64,000 nucleotides of DNA from NCBI GenBank assembly GCA_034766995.1, contig CM068313.1, positions 29,626,825 to 29,690,824 of the forward strand, given 5' to 3'. The DNA comes from Acanthacorydalis orientalis. Lineage: Eukaryota; Arthropoda; Insecta; Megaloptera; Corydalidae. The notes beneath the pieces are model-generated. The model searched no databases, was not told where the DNA came from, and saw nothing but the letters and a program-made list of their open reading frames with translations. Positions within the stretch are counted from its first letter, which is position 1; each line of letters opens with the position of its first letter. The translations under genes and the position numbers were made by a program. Below, one piece after another: positions 60,287 through 64,000 of this stretch.

Positions 60287-60712
60287 CGTAATTGCTCTAT
60301 TTAAAATACGTTTTATTTTTCGATATACATGTAAATGAATAACTTTTGAAGTTAATTGATGTTTGAAATTGTTTTGACAATTTGTCAATTGTTGTTTTTT
60401 TAATAATTTAATTATTTCATTTTTATTATTAAAATAAAGTATTGTTTATATTCACTCTGCATGAATGAAAAATATTGTGTGCTCAATTACTAATTTTAAA
60501 AGACTTTATAGTATTTATCAATTTGGTAATATTTATTTAATTTAGTTTTAAATAATTCAAAATTCTAAAATATCTATAGTGTAGTATTTTATCTATTTAG
60601 ATATTATTTATCAAAATAAAATAATTGATTTACAATTATGCATAGTAAAAGTAGTTAGATTATAAACGTTGGGTTCTTATTTATTTGTATTTAAAATAAC
60701 AAATACTATATT

Positions 60713-60724
60713 TATGTATGTATG

Positions 60725-60760
<36 letters not shown>

Positions 60761-60829
60761 TATATATATATACATATAGATATATATACATACACATATA
60801 TGTACATATATATATATATATATATATTA
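60713..60829. repeat. Interrupted (TA)n
   Basis: TA tracts are broken by CACACA, GATATA and TGTACA steps. Confidence 0.95.
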
Positions 60830-61655
60830 GTATCACCATCTTCAATCGGTGACAATTAGTTTTTGAATAAAAAAACTGTTTTTGTTCTATTTTATCCCAT
60901 TTAATATAAGTAAATAAGTAGATGAAGATTTGAAGAAACTACCGGTATTTTCGTAAATCATTTTAGTAATATTTGTTTTTAATATTTAAAAATCAACTTG
61001 TCAATAAAATTTTCAAAATTTAATTTGTCAATTTCGTATAGAAAATAAATGATATAAAATTACTAGTTGGCAAAATAATAAATATTTAACAAGTTCGACT
61101 TTATACATCTTAATATACAACACATGGTTAGTTAAATAAATCAAAGAAACCTTTTTTGTTGACGAATTACACAAACCCTAAAGTAAAATACATTTGCATA
61201 ATATAAATATCGAACAATCAATATTGACAACATAAAATATATTAACTTAGCAGAGTAAATAATCATACGAATTGTTTTGACAATATCATTCATCACGATG
61301 TATGGAGAGAAAATTTAAATATTATTTCTTAACATAAAAGAAAACCAAAAGGAACTAAATTTTTTATGACATATAGTATATAAAAAGTAGTTTAATATAA
61401 TTTAACATTCTGAATTAATAGCAAATATCAAACGTAATATTAATTTACACTACCCAATAAAAAGAAAATTCAAATGTATGTATATTAATATTTTATATTG
61501 ATATAAATTTAATGTTGGTTTATTAACGTAGTATACAGGAATATCAAGGAACTGTACTTTGTTTGGAAGTTTAATTAGAAGAAAATGAATAATTTATATA
61601 AATAAAAATATAATCATACTATGCATTTTAAAACAATTAGTTAATATGATTTTAC

Positions 61656-61660
<5 letters not shown>
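60830..61660. other. AT-rich DNA, nothing recognised
   Basis: No signal. Confidence 0.5.

Positions 61661-61708
<48 letters not shown>
61661..61708. repeat. (TA)n microsatellite
   Basis: About 23 TA units. Confidence 0.96.
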
Positions 61709-61710
<2 letters not shown>

Positions 61711-62362
61711 TGTATTTAAGAAGCAATTAAAATAGTAATAAATAATTATGATCGGCTTGTAGAACTGTAATTTAACTTTTTTTTTAGGTCGGTAACCCTA
61801 ATATTACATGAAACTATATAACATCTAAATTTATATAGCAATTAACTATCGATTAGAACAAAATGAATTATAAACATATGCTAGTATTCAGTTTAATATT
61901 TATTGTTATGTTTGTATAGAACAAATAAATAATTTTAATAAAATTCTGTACACAACATAAAAAAGGCTGTTCGTTACATTATAACAGAAGCGTGAAGAAT
62001 GTTATGTATGTGATATTTATTCAAGTACATTATATGTATATATGTATGGTTTTGAATACTCTGTGATTAAATCCATCCCACTTTTGTCATGAAAGTCATG
62101 TTTAATTTGAATCTCCTGCATCGAAAACCTACGCATTTTTATCATAACTGATTACAAAGAAAATTCATTGCAAGATTGTTTGAAAGTGCTGATTCATAGA
62201 TCTTTAGGGTGATTGCATAGTAACGTAATTTTTAACAATGATAAGAATAAGTCTGCACGGTTCAAGTTTTTTTATCAATAATAAAAATGAATGACAATCA
62301 ATTATTTATGAACACTATCATTTTTTACTTAAATTTGAAATGAATTATTTACTTCAACTGTT

Positions 62363-62365
<3 letters not shown>
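61709..62365. other. AT-rich DNA, nothing recognised
   Basis: A slightly richer patch at 62,070-62,140 (CCATCCCACTTTTGTCATG) shows no frame. Confidence 0.5.
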
Positions 62366-62434
<69 letters not shown>

Positions 62435-62472
62435 TGTATATATATGTATATATATATATATATATATATAGG
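62366..62472. repeat. Interrupted (TA)n
   Basis: About 105 bp of TA with three TGTATA steps. Confidence 0.96.
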
Positions 62473-62793
62473 TAACATTCTACAAATCATTTATATCTCA
62501 ATAATTAATTTTCATAATACATGTAAAATTTTAAATTATAAATAAGTAATACGTTTGTATTTTCTAACCTATAAAACTATTTTATATCAGATGTAGTTTA
62601 GTTTTAAAACAGCAAAATTATTAAATTTTATGTAAAAATGAATTCTAACTCAATATAATCAGGTGTCGGCATTATCAATAATTAGAAGACAAATTATTAC
62701 GTTACGAAATAATAAAAAAAAATATTATAATTTGAATTTTACATGGCAGTTTTACAATCGCACTGTCTAATCTCGTATACATTTTTGAACATT

Positions 62794-62838
62794 ATGGATG
62801 TATATAAGCTGTCATCATTTTTAACCTTAGACGAACAA
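62794..62838 (+). CDS. Candidate first coding exon, 15 codons in phase 0
   Basis: ATG at 62,794 opens MDVYKLSSFLTLDEQ and meets CAA|GTAAGT, a perfect donor, at 62,839. A GC-richer tract follows at 62,860-63,250, so this could be the start of a gene running right, out of the window. Two acceptor-like sites lie downstream, at 63,814 (GTTTCAG) and 63,920 (TTCACAG). The frame from the first closes after 8 codons and from the second after 15. Neither continuation is convincing. The protein is not recognised. Confidence 0.28.
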
Positions 62839-62849
62839 GTAAGTTATTA

Positions 62850-63570
62850 ATTAGTACGGCGTTTTCTAAACGCGCACGGCAACGTTCTACGGAATTATTT
62901 ACTATATTGTATTTAAAGTTCAACTATAATTACTGTACTGTTATATTCGAATTCGTCTGATAAATTATAATTTGAGTATTTGGTACCCTCGGCTAGTAAT
63001 TGAAACCAAATTTATTATATCCGATATCACAATTATTGTTATTACATAAACACTTAATTCAATTTGCAATCCACTACATTTCAAAATATCATTAGAGGTC
63101 GCTTACCGAGGTCCCCGAACTAGACAAAAATTGGCCCCGGGGCCGCTTCTAGTAACGTTTAATTGTACAAGAGGAAAGCAGGACCAGCCTGCCGCGATCC
63201 GCTCGACACAGCGGTCACTCAATCATTTGGCTATCGCATACAACACTTGTCTTGCAGTGTGTAGATCTTTATCGTATAATTAATGACCCGAATACTTCGG
63301 AGCTATTTCAAAACAATCTAAAAAAGAAGCTAACGTCTAGTGAGTTATGTCAGTAGTAAACAGTATTGATCCGTATTATAATAAAAGTTGATGAATATTG
63401 AATTTCTTATCGACATTCGATCGATGGAGATAGACGATGAGCGTAACAATAGAAGAGAAGGAAAAGAAGCGATATGATTGTACGTGTGTGTGGAAGTTAA
63501 TTCTGAACAACCGTGGAAGCCACTGTTACAAATAAGTGGCACCTATATATCACGATCCCGGCTGACGTTT
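62850..63570. other. GC-richer island 15, densest at 63,090-63,260
   Basis: Contains AACGCGCACGGCAACGTTC, the perfect 12-bp palindrome GGCCCCGGGGCC (63,133-63,144), CCAGCCTGCCGCGATCCGC and CAGCGGTCACTC. Islands of this size in very AT-rich DNA often mark promoters or conserved elements. A minus frame at 63,345-63,542 has only a GTG start. Confidence 0.4.
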
Positions 63571-63620
63571 GAACTTGTATCGCTTTTGAGAGAAAGATTT
63601 ATACATGTAAAGTAAGCTTA

Positions 63621-63866
63621 TTAGCTGTTGGCTATTTCACCACGCAGTGATTTTAAGATACGTGTAAGCAGAGGCAGCTCAGTAGGCAGTGGATTATTAT
63701 TGACTTGAGTGTTCTCGCATATTCTAATGTTACTGTCCACCGTAAACTGATAAATGGTTATTGTTGATTGTAGTAGCTGCTTATTAATTTTCGTGAACAT
63801 TTCACATAGTTTCAGGTTTTGACATGGATGCCAACAATATAAACTCATGCCAGTATGAATATTCAT
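63621..63866 (-). CDS. Candidate small ORF, 81 residues, unknown
   Basis: On the minus strand ATG at 63,866 (AGTAACCATGAATATT) opens 81 codons to a stop at 63,621. Sections are MNIHTGMSLYCWHPCQNLK, LLQSTITIYQFTVDSNIRI and PLPTELPLLTRILKSLRGE. It has a true ATG with a fair start context, a balanced composition and no simple-sequence bias. The C-terminal half reads like an amphipathic helix. No signal peptide or known domain is visible. It overlaps the right end of island 15. Whether it is a real small gene, an exon or chance is open. Confidence 0.25.
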   Translation of the reverse strand: MNIHTGMSLYCWHPCQNLKLCEMFTKINKQLLQSTITIYQFTVDSNIRICENTQVNNNPLPTELPLLTRILKSLRGEIANS

Positions 63867-64000
63867 GGTTACTTTTTTATAAATGATTGTTCGTTTTCGA
63901 TTATTTTGTGTGATTCACAGGCGAAGCGTTATGATGTACACCGACATCAAACATTTCAGTTTCGATAGGCAATCATGCCTACGTTTAATTGAATAAACTT

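Overview
The window is eukaryotic nuclear DNA, about three quarters A+T, and holds no gene that I can name. It suggests an animal, most likely an arthropod or insect. The reasons are very dense (TA)n microsatellites, layered satellites, TA-flanked inverted-repeat transposons, and separate GC-richer islands that look like conserved regulatory DNA or isolated exons of long-intron genes. The organism call is inference. No TTAGG telomere array, tRNA, rRNA, CRISPR or prokaryotic operon is visible.

Left third (1-21,620): a homogeneous satellite array, family A. Its simple unit is a 186-bp monomer in + orientation. Runs of these monomers alternate with a composite 'block' of about 1.66-1.90 kb. Each block opens with a palindromic core (P1) built from an 18-bp unit that is itself a dyad, GCGGATAT-C-ATATCCGC plus G. 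It continues with one or two 186-bp monomers in reverse orientation, then reverse, diverged 165-bp monomers, then a second dyad (P2) that turns the sequence back to + orientation. Eight blocks are present. Block lengths and spacings are quantised in steps of 18 bp (core) and 186 bp (monomer). Blocks are separated by 6, 4, 1, 8, 7, 5 and 0 monomer steps. The last block (19,840-21,620) is a diverged mirror image of block 7, so the array ends in an inverted repeat with arms of roughly 1.6 kb.

Array edge (21,621-25,760): successive older satellites. A 155-bp family B (about 10 copies) is followed by about 11 strongly diverged 154-bp copies of the family A ancestor (23,285-24,850). Then come four copies of a roughly 173-bp family C and two copies of a roughly 176-bp unit (D). 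Homogeneous sequence on the left giving way to decayed sequence on the right is what is expected at the edge of a centromeric or pericentromeric (or other heterochromatic) array.

Right part (25,761-64,000): AT-rich intergenic or intronic DNA with about 40 (TA)n tracts, many compounded with CA/GT or GA. It also contains a TA-flanked element of about 1.23 kb with terminal inverted repeats near 300 bp (27,785-29,016) and a 275-bp MITE-like element inserted inside a TA microsatellite (33,407-33,681). About a dozen GC-richer islands carry dyads, one exact Exd/Pbx-Meis composite motif, and a few exon-like open frames bounded by good splice signals (37,899-38,021 minus; 38,537-38,610 plus; 55,434-55,542 minus; 62,794-62,838 plus; 32,623-32,675 minus). 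None of these frames could be assigned to a protein family, and together they do not form a consistent gene model.
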